From positions 1,121,501 to 1,185,500 of the forward strand of contig NC_012881.1 of the NCBI RefSeq assembly GCF_000023445.1: DNA of 64,000 nucleotides, given 5' to 3'. Of this stretch, positions 27,297-35,674 are shown piece after piece. How positions within the stretch are numbered: position 1 is the first letter of the stretch; the number at the start of each line of letters is the position of its first letter. Under the pieces are notes generated by a model. That model saw only the letters and a program-made list of their open reading frames with translations, did no database searches and was not told where the DNA came from. The position numbers and the translations under genes were made by a program. The DNA is from Maridesulfovibrio salexigens DSM 2638 (GTDB lineage Bacteria; Desulfobacterota; Desulfovibrionia; Desulfovibrionales; Desulfovibrionaceae).

Positions 27297-27995
27297 ATGA
27301 AATTGCTGCTCGAATTCCTATCTGTCTACGTCAAAAAAAACTTAGTAATTTTTACGCCTTTTCTAGTTTACAGCATAAGCTGTTTCCTTCTTCCCGATGA
27401 ATGGTACAGCTATGGAATTATTCATTCACTTGTGACGGCTTTCGTGTTGTCATTTGCAGAAAATATTGATGACATGCGAATCGGCAAGATAGGTTCTTTT
27501 ATCAATAAAACCATAATGGTTTGTCTTGTGTTTTTTCTTTTGTCATCTGTTTCTTCTTGGTTGGGCAGTTTTCTGGCAAGTGCATTCGGTGCATACCGCG
27601 CTTGGACAGATGTGATGGCAGGAACTGTGGCTCCGTACTCACCAAAAGAATTATTATGCATAGATGGGATGAGAACTTTTGTGGAATCAATAATATTCTC
27701 GGCTTGTTCTTTGTTGTTTTACGTTCCTGCTAGAGTCGAATACGAAGAAATCAAATCAGTCAAAATGTCATTCGTAAGGTTGCCTATTAATTTTGTTGTA
27801 TTGTTCCTGTTTGGATTTACTCTTTTCGGTCTTAAATATTTATTTGATATGTCTGGAGAGCAAGTGTGGTTTGCTGTTTGTTCGGGGCTTTATATAAGCG
27901 GTCTTCCCCTTCTTAGCTTTACCATGGGCAGAATCGAATACGAACTTGAGCTGAAGCAAATTTATGAGGGGCAGACTGTGAATGATCCTCAATAA
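27297..27995 (+). CDS. Hypothetical membrane protein
   Basis: A 232-residue protein; ATG 27297 (MKLLLEFLSVYVKKN) has GAGG 6 nt upstream, better than the in-frame start at 27246. About five hydrophobic segments are visible: FTPFLVYSISCFLL, IIHSLVTAFVLSF, TIMVCLVFFLLSSVSSWLG, FVVLFLFGFTLFGL and VCSGLYISGLPLLSF. No family is recognised. It follows the HPNC-motif gene by 56 nt in the same orientation and may work with it. Confidence 0.6.
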   Translation: MKLLLEFLSVYVKKNLVIFTPFLVYSISCFLLPDEWYSYGIIHSLVTAFVLSFAENIDDMRIGKIGSFINKTIMVCLVFFLLSSVSSWLGSFLASAFGAYRAWTDVMAGTVAPYSPKELLCIDGMRTFVESIIFSACSLLFYVPARVEYEEIKSVKMSFVRLPINFVVLFLFGFTLFGLKYLFDMSGEQVWFAVCSGLYISGLPLLSFTMGRIEYELELKQIYEGQTVNDPQ

Positions 27996-28052
27996 ATTCT
28001 TTACAGCCCCACACTCATTGTGCAATAGGACTCCTTTAAGGAGATTTTAATA

Positions 28053-28082
28053 GCGGGAAGCGGATGTCTTCCCGCTTTTTTT
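28053..28082 (+). terminator. Intrinsic terminator before der
   Basis: GCGGGAAG, 7-nt loop, CTTCCCGC, then seven T residues. Confidence 0.85.
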
Positions 28083-28152
28083 GATATATATTGCTTTGCA
28101 CGGAAGCTGTAATTTCTGCGGAGCGCATTCATTTTTTTTTCGGAGGCCAGCC

Positions 28153-29505
28153 ATGCTGCCAACCATCGCACTTATCGGACGTCCCAACGTAGGAAAGTCC
28201 ACCTTATTCAACCGACTGTTGAGGAAGAAAAGGGCAATCACACATGATATGCCCGGTATTACCCGTGACCGCATTTATGCCGAAGGTAATTACAACGGCG
28301 TCCATTACGCCTTGATCGACACCGGCGGTCTGGTCATGGAAAGCGATAACAATTCAGAAGAATTTCAGGGTGATATCTTCGAACAGGCTCGTGAAGCTAT
28401 CGAAGAGGCCCAGGCCCTTATTCTTGTTGTGGACGGACGTACCGGAATAACCCAGCTTGATGAGCAGGTTGCCGCATACATCCGTCAGAGCAACAAGCCG
28501 ATCCTGTTGCTGGTCAACAAGGTTGACGGTTCAGAGCTGGAAGCAACCGCCACAGCTGATTTTCATGCCCTCGGCTTTGAAATGATGGCAGTTTCCGCTG
28601 AACACGGCTTTAACCTGCTTGAACTGCGTGAAAAGGTTGCTGACATGGCCCTTGCCACCGGAATCGAGTACGAGGAAGAAGACGAAGAAGCAAAGGGTCT
28701 CAAGATCGCCATGCTCGGTCGTCCTAACGCAGGTAAGTCCTCTATGGTCAATGCCTTGACCGGGGAAGAGCGGGTTATCGTCAGTGATGTCGCCGGAACA
28801 ACCCGCGACAGCGTTGACGTTACCTTTGAGAGCGGTGGAAAGATTTATACTTTTGTTGACACCGCCGGGGTTCGCCGCCGGACCAATATTACCGATACCA
28901 TTGAGCGGTTCAGCGTTGTGCGTGCTCTGAGGAGCAGTACCAAGGCAGATATTACTGTCATGGTTGTGGATGCTCTGGCCGGGATCACCAAACAGGACAA
29001 GCGTCTGCTGGAATACCTGCTGCGTGAAGCGGTACCTTTTATCATCGCAGTAAACAAGATTGACCTTGTTTCCAAATCCGAGCGCAATTTGCTGCGTGAA
29101 GGGTTTGAACGTGCTCTGCGTATGGCGCACCATGTTCCGGTTGTTTACACTTCCTGTATTTCCAAATCCGGTCTCGGTGGAATTCTGCCTCTTGCAAGTA
29201 AACTCAAGGCAGAGTGCTCCCTGCGCATTTCTACCGGCCAGCTGAACAGGATCATGAAGGAAATCATCGAGAAGCATCAGCCTCCGGTTGTTAAACGTAG
29301 AAGAGCTAAGTTTAAATATATGACTCAGGCCGACGATGAGCCGCCGACCTTTATTTTCTTCATCAATGATGAAAAATTGATCAAGTCTTCTTACCATCGT
29401 TTCCTTGAGAATAGACTCAGGAAGATCCTGAATGTGAAGCATGCTCCTTTGAATATTGTCTTCCGTTCAACTTTTAGAGCAAAAGAAGATATAGTTCATA
29501 AATAA
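28153..29505 (+). CDS. der: Ribosome biogenesis GTPase Der (EngA)
   Basis: Der has tandem GTPase domains and acts in 50S assembly. ATG 28153 (MLPTIALIGRPNVGKSTLFN) has CGGAGG 7 nt upstream. In 450 residues, domain 1 shows GRPNVGKS, DTGG and NKVD, and domain 2 shows GRPNAGKSS, DTAGVRRR and NKIDL. The KH-like C-terminal domain follows (FIFFINDEKLIKSSYHRFLE). It is followed by tRNA-Ser. Confidence 0.97.
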   Translation: MLPTIALIGRPNVGKSTLFNRLLRKKRAITHDMPGITRDRIYAEGNYNGVHYALIDTGGLVMESDNNSEEFQGDIFEQAREAIEEAQALILVVDGRTGITQLDEQVAAYIRQSNKPILLLVNKVDGSELEATATADFHALGFEMMAVSAEHGFNLLELREKVADMALATGIEYEEEDEEAKGLKIAMLGRPNAGKSSMVNALTGEERVIVSDVAGTTRDSVDVTFESGGKIYTFVDTAGVRRRTNITDTIERFSVVRALRSSTKADITVMVVDALAGITKQDKRLLEYLLREAVPFIIAVNKIDLVSKSERNLLREGFERALRMAHHVPVVYTSCISKSGLGGILPLASKLKAECSLRISTGQLNRIMKEIIEKHQPPVVKRRRAKFKYMTQADDEPPTFIFFINDEKLIKSSYHRFLENRLRKILNVKHAPLNIVFRSTFRAKEDIVHK

Positions 29506-29528
29506 TTCAAAAAAGTTTAAAAATGTTG

Positions 29529-29557
29529 TTGACAGTCAGGGGGCGCGGATGTATTAC
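29529..29557 (+). promoter_or_regulatory. Promoter of tRNA-Ser(GCU)
   Basis: TTGACA (29529-29534), 17 nt, TATTAC (29552-29557). The tRNA begins 50 nt later, after a GC-rich discriminator-like stretch. Confidence 0.75.
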
Positions 29558-29606
29558 AACGCTTCCTGAGTGAGTGAAGCGGATCACGCTTCTTCACCAC
29601 ATATAC

Positions 29607-29701
29607 GGAGAGGTGGCCGAGCACGGCTGAAGGCGCTCGCCTGCTAAGCGAGTATAGGGCTTAAAACTCTATCGAGGGTTCAAATCCCTCCCTCTCCGCC
29701 A
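29607..29701 (+). tRNA. tRNA-Ser(GCU)
   Basis: Acceptor GGAGAGG pairs with CCTCTCC, with discriminator G and an encoded CCA. The anticodon loop CTGCTAA gives GCU. The long variable arm (TATAGGGCTTAAAACTCTA) marks a class II serine tRNA, and the T-loop GGTTCAAATCC is canonical. It reads AGC/AGU codons. Confidence 0.97.
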
Positions 29702-29712
29702 CATGAAAGTCA

Positions 29713-29745
29713 AAAGGCAGTTGGAGGTATCCAGCTGCCTTTTTG
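29713..29745 (+). terminator. Terminator after tRNA-Ser(GCU)
   Basis: AAAGGCAGTTGG, 6-nt loop, CCAGCTGCCTTTTT; one G-U pair. Confidence 0.8.
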
Positions 29746-29889
29746 CTTTGAATGGGTTTGCAAATCTTGAAGGCTGCCTGCCAATTTATTCATGAGTGCA
29801 AGGTTGCTATTTACCTGCTTTTCTTGTTAAGAATGAATCTCAGTTTTATAGCTGGAGCTTTATATTATCTATTCCTTATTGGGTGGTTG

Positions 29890-30546
29890 ATGTTAAATTT
29901 GGTTACAGTTGTTATTGCCGATGATCATGCTCTGGTCAGGGAAGGGCTGAAGACGATACTTAAGTCTCAATCTGGGATCAGCGTTCTTGGTATGGCTGAG
30001 AACGGTGAAGAAGCAGTGCGTCTTTGCAGGCGTTTGAATCCTGACGTGGCTCTTATGGATCTCTCGATGCCTATTAAGAGCGGTGTGCAGGCCATTCAGG
30101 AGCTTTCCGGTGAAGGCAAGACTAAGTTTCTGGCCCTTACTGCCCATGTTGAGCCTGATCATATCTATTCTGCTCTTGATGCAGGAGCCAGCGGTTACGT
30201 TCTTAAGACTTCTTCCAGTAAGGAACTGGTCATGGCCATTGAAACTGTCATGCAGGGCAAAGTCTATCTTGCTCCGGATATTTCAGCTGAAGTGGCTAAA
30301 GGATTTTTACAGAGGGATCGCAGCAATAGTTGTGATAGTCTTGAGTCTCTTACCGAACGTGAGCGTGAGGTACTCAAACAGGTTCTAGCTGGTTATAAAA
30401 ACCGGGAAATTGCCGATCTGCTGGTCATCAGTGTTAAAACCGTGGAAAAGCATCGCTCCAACTTTATGAAGAAGCTCGGCCTGCGTTCTAAAGCAGAACT
30501 CAAGGCCTACAGTGAAGAGCTTAAGAAGAAGGGTATTTACCTCTAA
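29890..30546 (+). CDS. NarL/FixJ-type response regulator
   Basis: A two-component transcription regulator of 218 residues starting at ATG 29890 (MLNLVTVVIADDHALVREGL). The receiver has the acidic pair D11/D12, phosphoacceptor D57 in PDVALMDLSMP, the Thr in FLALTAH and a Lys in GYVLKTSSSKE. The C-terminal LuxR-type HTH is LTEREREVLKQVLAGYKNRE followed by IADLLVISVKTVEKHRSNF. No histidine kinase is adjacent, so its partner is unknown. In-frame codons extend upstream to 29752 but are hydrophobic and lack a ribosome-binding site. It lies between two tRNA-Ser genes. Confidence 0.9.
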   Translation: MLNLVTVVIADDHALVREGLKTILKSQSGISVLGMAENGEEAVRLCRRLNPDVALMDLSMPIKSGVQAIQELSGEGKTKFLALTAHVEPDHIYSALDAGASGYVLKTSSSKELVMAIETVMQGKVYLAPDISAEVAKGFLQRDRSNSCDSLESLTEREREVLKQVLAGYKNREIADLLVISVKTVEKHRSNFMKKLGLRSKAELKAYSEELKKKGIYL

Positions 30547-30667
30547 GATTAGTGGATGTGCGCAGCTGGAGGAGTCGACATAAACTAATTTGCATCGCAG
30601 CAAATGAATTATGTAAGTAGCTGTCGCATTTACCATACAAATTTTACATGTTATTTTTAAAAAAAGG

Positions 30668-30696
30668 TTGACATCTGAGGCAAGTTCGGGAAAGTT
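30668..30696 (+). promoter_or_regulatory. Promoter of tRNA-Ser(UGA)
   Basis: Perfect -35 TTGACA (30668-30673), 17 nt, then a poor -10 AAAGTT (30691-30696). The tRNA starts 16 nt later. Confidence 0.5.
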
Positions 30697-30711
30697 CTTG
30701 TCTCACCTTTT

Positions 30712-30803
30712 GGAGAGGTGGCAGAGTCCGGTTGAACGCGGTAGTCTTGAAAACTATTGAGGGTTTACGCCCTCCGGGGGTTCGAATCCCTCCCTCTCCG
30801 CCA
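30712..30803 (+). tRNA. tRNA-Ser(UGA)
   Basis: The acceptor stem is identical to the other tRNA-Ser (GGAGAGG/CCTCTCC, G, CCA). The anticodon loop CTTGAAA gives UGA, reading UCN codons. The long variable arm (TTGAGGGTTTACGCCCTC) and GGTTCGAATCC T-loop are canonical. Confidence 0.97.
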
Positions 30804-30812
30804 GAATATAAT

Positions 30813-30844
30813 AAAGGCCAAGCAATGCTTGGCCTTTTTTTTTG
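30813..30844 (+). terminator. Terminator after tRNA-Ser(UGA)
   Basis: AAAGGCCAAGC, AAT, GCTTGGCCTTT plus a long T run. The rest of 30845-31120 holds no gene: there is a TTGACC...TATAAC promoter-like stretch at about 30853-30885 and otherwise AT-rich DNA. Confidence 0.88.
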
Positions 30845-31120
30845 GGAAAGTGTTGACCATCAAAACGGCATGTTCGTGTATAACAATTATCTGAAGATAT
30901 CTTTTGCTTAATAATATACTTAGTTGTTTGGGTTATTAAAAATGTAGTTGAATTGAGTCAGTCGCCGGACTATTGTCGGGTACTATTAGACGTGAAAAGA
31001 GAATGTTGTACTGACTGATATAAGTAAAATGAGTTAGCCTTTTCAGGCCGTGAACGCTTCTATTTAGAATCTGTTTTTTTACCATTAATTTATGAGAATA
31101 TGTAAATTAGGAGAAGCAAA

Positions 31121-32140
31121 ATGAAGAAAATTTTGATTCTTGGAATCTTATTATTTGCAGCTGCTTGCAGCCCGGTTAAAAATTCCGAGATATACTGGGT
31201 GAATAGTTACAAGCAGGATTGTGTAGGTGTAGGGCCTATGAAATGTATGCTCGTTCAAAAGGGAGAAAACCCTGATCAGAGCCAATGGCAGAACTTTTAT
31301 TCACAAATTGAAGGTTTTGAATATCAGCCGGGATTTATTTACAAGCTTAAAGTAAAAGAGGAAAAGATGCAGGATGTGCCTGCTGATGCCTCTTCAATAA
31401 AGTATACCTTGCTCAAAGTTTTGGAAAAGAAAGAGGATGCTAGGTTAAAGTTAAGCGGCAATTGGGAAGCAGTTAAGATAAACGGCTCAGTAATAAAAAT
31501 ACCTCGCATACGTGGAGCCGGTGTTATCCCGCATTTGAACATTGATATAAGCGAAATGCAGATTAGCGGTAGCGACGGTTGTAATAATTTTAACGGCCGT
31601 ATCACTAAAGTTGCGAAGCAGAAAATTGAATGGGGCCCTGTTGCCTCAACTATGAAGTTATGTGCCAACATGAGCATTGTTGACTCCTTTAATCAGGCAT
31701 TTAACGCTGTGGCGGAATATAGGATTAATGGTGACAGCTTAGTTCTGACAGATAATGAGGGTAAAGAGCTGCTTGAGTTTGCGAAAAGCGGTACTCCGGC
31801 TAAAACGCTGCTCAATGATATCTGGATTGCCGAACAGGTGGACGGTATTGTTGTGACAGACAAAATTAGTGCTCCCAGGTTGGAAATCAATATTGCTAAA
31901 ATGAAAGTTATGGGCACAGATGGCTGCAATTATATAAATGGCGGCATTATAACTTTAACCAATTCCGAATTGGTTTTCAGTCCCGTGGCCGGAACAAAAA
32001 AAATGTGCTTTGATATGACTGTGCCGGACAAATTTAATGCAATTCTCTCGCAGGTCCGTAGTTATAAAATTGCTGAATTGAAGCTGACGCTGTTTGATGG
32101 GAAGGGTAGAATCCTTGCAGTATTAAAAAAGGGTGATTAA
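31121..32140 (+). CDS. DUF4377 and double META-domain lipoprotein
   Basis: A 339-residue lipoprotein (MKKILILGILLFAAACSPVK, acylated Cys16). Residues about 22-105 match the DUF4377 pattern (IYWVNSYKQDCVGVGPMKCM, W..FYSQIEGFEYQPGFIY). Two META/HslJ-like domains follow, at about 110-225 and 230-335, each with a G-x-DGCNxxNG core (GSDGCNNFNG, GTDGCNYING) and a later Cys (MKLCANM, KKMCFDM). These domains occur in envelope proteins linked to heat shock or metal/lipoprotein stress in other bacteria; the exact function is unknown. AGGAG precedes the ATG and a terminator follows, so it is monocistronic. Confidence 0.85.
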   Translation: MKKILILGILLFAAACSPVKNSEIYWVNSYKQDCVGVGPMKCMLVQKGENPDQSQWQNFYSQIEGFEYQPGFIYKLKVKEEKMQDVPADASSIKYTLLKVLEKKEDARLKLSGNWEAVKINGSVIKIPRIRGAGVIPHLNIDISEMQISGSDGCNNFNGRITKVAKQKIEWGPVASTMKLCANMSIVDSFNQAFNAVAEYRINGDSLVLTDNEGKELLEFAKSGTPAKTLLNDIWIAEQVDGIVVTDKISAPRLEINIAKMKVMGTDGCNYINGGIITLTNSELVFSPVAGTKKMCFDMTVPDKFNAILSQVRSYKIAELKLTLFDGKGRILAVLKKGD

Positions 32141-32172
32141 CGCCAACCCCTGATAGTTAGCCCGATAAGTAT

Positions 32173-32205
32173 AAGGCCCTGACTGAATAGTCAGGGCCTT
32201 TTGTT
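32173..32205 (+). terminator. Terminator after the META lipoprotein
   Basis: AAGGCCCTGACT, GAAT, AGTCAGGGCCTT, then TTG. Confidence 0.85.
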
Positions 32206-32240
32206 TTGTAGCACGCATTCAAATCTTGGCTTGAGCTTAA

Positions 32241-32777
32241 CTATCGATTCCATTCCGGATCACCCGCATCACTCTCTTCGACTTGGGATGCAAGCTTGTC
32301 CAAAATATTCGGGAGCATCTTTTCCGAGAAGCCGGCAATAAAAGCCCATAGTATGGCTAGCGCAGTGTCTTCCAGATGTTCCGGTTTTAGGTCCTGAAAT
32401 AATTGAACTACGTTGTAGTAGACTTTTTCAGCCCCTATGAAATTGGGGAACATTGTGCCTTTTAGTATTCCTGTCGCAAACAGACCGTACAACAACCATG
32501 CGAAAACCCCTGCAATTACTGGGGACATGTATACCTGTAGTATAGCCATGAGCCGATCTTTTGAGTCCTTATTGTAGGTAAACGATTCATCCGGCATACT
32601 TTTCAAGCGCAAATATGTACTTACTACTCCGCCACCGGCACCAACCAGATAAATCACCAGAAGCAAGGAGATGTCCTTTGACCCGGGATCGTTTGAAAGC
32701 ATGTTAAATATAACTGCTACGATTATGGCCGGAGGAATGAACGAGTGGAATCGTGGTGTTGTCAAAATCGCGTACAT
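32241..32777 (-). CDS. Hypothetical four-helix membrane protein
   Basis: A 178-residue inner-membrane protein, not recognised. Hydrophobic segments: SFIPPAIIVAVIFNML, LLLVIYLVGAGGGVVSTYL, MSPVIAGVFAWLLYGLFATG and ALAILWAFIAGFSEKMLP. The C-terminus is short and acidic (LASQVEESDAGDPEWNR). AGGAG lies before the ATG at 32777. It is a single gene, convergent with the META lipoprotein. Confidence 0.7.
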   Translation of the reverse strand: MYAILTTPRFHSFIPPAIIVAVIFNMLSNDPGSKDISLLLVIYLVGAGGGVVSTYLRLKSMPDESFTYNKDSKDRLMAILQVYMSPVIAGVFAWLLYGLFATGILKGTMFPNFIGAEKVYYNVVQLFQDLKPEHLEDTALAILWAFIAGFSEKMLPNILDKLASQVEESDAGDPEWNR

Positions 32778-32907
32778 ATTCGTAAGCTCCTGTTGGTGGA
32801 AATATTTTCTAATCTTATATTTAGTATAATTTAAATGCGATAGTAATTCAATAGAACAGGAATCGTGATGAATATGATTGGCTTATGCAGAGGGTCGCGC
32901 GCGCAAA

Positions 32908-32943
32908 AAATCCCGGATCAGCATAAGGCAGGTCCGGGATTTT
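32908..32943. terminator. Bidirectional terminator
   Basis: AAATCCCGGA and TCCGGGATTT flank a 16-nt loop. It sits downstream of the sulfatase/GT2 gene on the minus strand, where AAATCCCGGA...TCCGGGATTTTTT ends in a T run. Confidence 0.75.
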
Positions 32944-32979
32944 CACTTCTCTGTATAAAGGTACAGTTGTTTAGTAGAA

Positions 32980-35652
32980 TTACTTTGTTACATGTGCTTT
33001 AGGTACACGGAGTAATGCACCGGAGCTGATACCACTTTTGTTGATCAATTCCAGAGTCAGCATCATTTCGTCTTCCAGAATATAACGGGCCTGATCTGCA
33101 CGATGGCGATAGAAGTCATCTTCATACAATCTTACCAGATCAATTGTGTTACCCATAGAGCTGATGGAGCTGCGCAGTATCCGATGATATGATTCAATGG
33201 AAGGCTGCATATTGAATTGAAAAGTCCTGCTTGCAATAATCAGCGGTTCCTCGATGAGTTCAAACGGTTTAACAAGCGCAAGACGGACACTCATGTCCCA
33301 ACCCTGTTCATTGTCATTGGGAGTCCTGAAAATCCCAACATCGTTGTGCAGCCTGCGTTTGTAGAGCAGCCCCCGAAGGTCGCAAACTTCACACAGCATT
33401 TCCCTTACTTGTCCCACAGGTTGGACATCATTAGCTGAATTGCTTGTGTTTTGCAGAAAATGTCCGCATTTGACGGCTGTAACATTACTTTTGCCGTCTA
33501 TTTGATTCACCAGGACGGTCAGGCAAGTAGGCAGAAGTTTGTCAGAAACATCAGACCAGAAGAGATACTCTCCTTTTGCCGCGTAAAGTCCGCTATTGAG
33601 CAGATCATGAAATTCGCCTGTACGATTGATCTTCCTGATTTTTAGCTCAGGGAAATTCTTTGCAAGTGCTGTAATGATGGCCGTATCAGCTGTCTGGTTA
33701 AGCAGGATAATTTCAACTGATTTCTCAGTTTGTTTGGATAACATGGTCAGAAACATGGGTAGCAGTTTGTGATCTGCTATCCCATTAAGCGGGACTAAGA
33801 TGCTGATTTTAGTGTCATGTTCATTTTCAGGGCATGGCATGACAGGTCTTAGGATGGTCCTATCTTTAGATATAACCAATCCTTTATTTACATGCCTGAC
33901 TCTGCCTAGTCTGTTGAGCTTATGCCATGTCTTTGCCAGAAAATCTGTTGTGCTTGTGGAGAAGCATCCTGCATTACGCATGGTTTCTGTTTCAAACATT
34001 GCGCAAGCGCCTACTTCGTTGAAATGCGGAAGAGAATAGGCTGCTGTGGCGGTTTTGTGCTCGAAAATTGAACCGAGCCGTGAAAACATGAGTTCATCAA
34101 AGCAATCATCATTGCCGATATATTCCATTTCCCGGTTATCACTGATGAGCCTTTTTATGTTCGGGTAGCTGAGTACCGTATCAGTCTTAGCCAAAAACAT
34201 TTCGCGCAGACTATAGCAGAAATTTTCCGTGTATTGGCAATCCGGAGTAGCTGTTACCGTAAAAGGTGCTTTAGCCAACTCCAGACCTTTATTCAGCATC
34301 ATGGGCAGCGGAAGATCTTTTGCTTCCACGTGTCGTATATACAGGCGGTTGCTGTATTTTGTTTTTACTTCCTTTTCCACTTCGCCACTGCTGTCAGCAT
34401 CCAGCAGAATAAGTTCCGTATTAAGAATTTGGTCGAGCAAAGCGTCGATGCACAGTCTTGTCTCTTCACTCCAACTGAATACCGGGAGCAGTATGCTGGC
34501 TTCGATTTCCGTTCTGATATCGGAAAGGGAGATACCTGTTTGCTCATAGAGTTCGGTGGCGGTCTGCGGCCCTTCAAGAACCAGTTCCTTATAGAAGGTG
34601 AGCAGCTCCTCTTCGACAGGCAGTCCTTCTCCCATGTGGTCGGTCACATTGGTCCCTTCTGAGTTGTCATACAGGGCCATGGGTGCGCCTTTATGGAAAT
34701 AGAAAGCCCAGTTTTGCTTTCTAACGCAGGCATAGTCGGTGATACCCGTTACATCAAAGCTGACGTTGCGTTCGGATATGCCGATCAGTTCTGGAACAGG
34801 GCCGCCTTGAAGCGCCGATTTCAGACTTACACCCTGTGCATTCATCTCTTTACCCAGCGCAAGATCGAGCAGAGTAGGCGCGATATCTATGGAGCGGATC
34901 AGTTCATGCTTTTTAGTAGGGGTAAGTCCTTCGGCAATAAAAGAGGCAAATACACGGGTTTTGTTGTTGGCAAACCCCCAAGGCATGCTTTTGTCATATT
35001 CAATGTAGTTTTCGTCCAACACACAGCCATGATCCGAAGTTACGACAACGATATCATCCGGTCCGGGCGCTAGCTTATCCCATAGGGCTTTGAAATCCTT
35101 TGCTTGCCGGGCTACAACTTTGAGGTATTCATTTGTGGTCCAGCTTGTTTTCTGATTGCCGCCAAAGTCATGAATGTAATCAAGGTGGAAATTGACGAAG
35201 AAAGGTTTTTTGCTTTGCCGGACTCTGGCGATGAATGCATCACGTCTATCATTGTCGTAATTCCGATGCGGAGTATGTTCGAGTGTGGGGTAGCCGGATT
35301 CAAATACATCAAATCCCCGTTTAGGCTGGCAGGAGTCTAAGCTGCTGTCATCCCAACGGAAGGTCTGGTAACCGTAATACTTGAAATGCTCAGTGACGGT
35401 CAGGACATCGTCTTTGAAATTGCGGATGGTCTGCACTCCGTGATGAATCATCCCTGTCAGTCCGGGACGCAGGGATGAGAAATACGACGGTGCGGATATT
35501 CTGGTAGAACCACCGCTGGTCATGACATCAGTGAACAGGATCCCCTGTTCAATTACTTCGTCAATTTCATTGTAGACAGCTGTTTCGGAAAGACACGATG
35601 CCAGCATGTCCGATCTCAGGGTGTCGATTACGATCCAGATGATGTTTTTCAT
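32980..35652 (-). CDS. Sulfatase-fold protein fused to two GT2-like domains
   Basis: An 890-residue cytoplasmic-looking protein (no signal peptide). Residues 1-380 are an alkaline phosphatase/sulfatase superfamily domain: metal ligands in WIVIDTLRSD and VVVTSDHGCVL, and SIDIAPTLLDLAL. At the nucleophile position it has S53-A-P-S in place of the sulfatase C/S-x-P-S-R, with no following Arg, so a Ser/Thr-dependent phosphotransferase or phosphodiesterase is as likely as a sulfatase. Residues about 415-600 and 630-800 each resemble GT2 glycosyltransferase folds (IEASILLPVFSWSEETRLCI, TKISILVPLNGIADHKLLPM; YLFWSDVSDKLLP). It is the last gene of a three-gene operon with a methyltransferase and a nucleotidyltransferase/PLP fusion. 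A role in surface-glycan assembly and decoration is inference. Confidence 0.75.
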   Translation of the reverse strand: MKNIIWIVIDTLRSDMLASCLSETAVYNEIDEVIEQGILFTDVMTSGGSTRISAPSYFSSLRPGLTGMIHHGVQTIRNFKDDVLTVTEHFKYYGYQTFRWDDSSLDSCQPKRGFDVFESGYPTLEHTPHRNYDNDRRDAFIARVRQSKKPFFVNFHLDYIHDFGGNQKTSWTTNEYLKVVARQAKDFKALWDKLAPGPDDIVVVTSDHGCVLDENYIEYDKSMPWGFANNKTRVFASFIAEGLTPTKKHELIRSIDIAPTLLDLALGKEMNAQGVSLKSALQGGPVPELIGISERNVSFDVTGITDYACVRKQNWAFYFHKGAPMALYDNSEGTNVTDHMGEGLPVEEELLTFYKELVLEGPQTATELYEQTGISLSDIRTEIEASILLPVFSWSEETRLCIDALLDQILNTELILLDADSSGEVEKEVKTKYSNRLYIRHVEAKDLPLPMMLNKGLELAKAPFTVTATPDCQYTENFCYSLREMFLAKTDTVLSYPNIKRLISDNREMEYIGNDDCFDELMFSRLGSIFEHKTATAAYSLPHFNEVGACAMFETETMRNAGCFSTSTTDFLAKTWHKLNRLGRVRHVNKGLVISKDRTILRPVMPCPENEHDTKISILVPLNGIADHKLLPMFLTMLSKQTEKSVEIILLNQTADTAIITALAKNFPELKIRKINRTGEFHDLLNSGLYAAKGEYLFWSDVSDKLLPTCLTVLVNQIDGKSNVTAVKCGHFLQNTSNSANDVQPVGQVREMLCEVCDLRGLLYKRRLHNDVGIFRTPNDNEQGWDMSVRLALVKPFELIEEPLIIASRTFQFNMQPSIESYHRILRSSISSMGNTIDLVRLYEDDFYRHRADQARYILEDEMMLTLELINKSGISSGALLRVPKAHVTK

Positions 35653-35674
35653 TTGAAGTGGCCTCGTTCAGGAA

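Noticed and set aside
28531-29442. 303-codon minus-strand frame opposite der
   Set aside because: Antisense of a conserved GTPase; no recognisable protein features.
30853-30885. Promoter-like TTGACC...TATAAC as evidence of a third RNA gene
   Set aside because: Spacing is off and no tRNA or other recognisable RNA follows; the next gene begins over 230 nt later.
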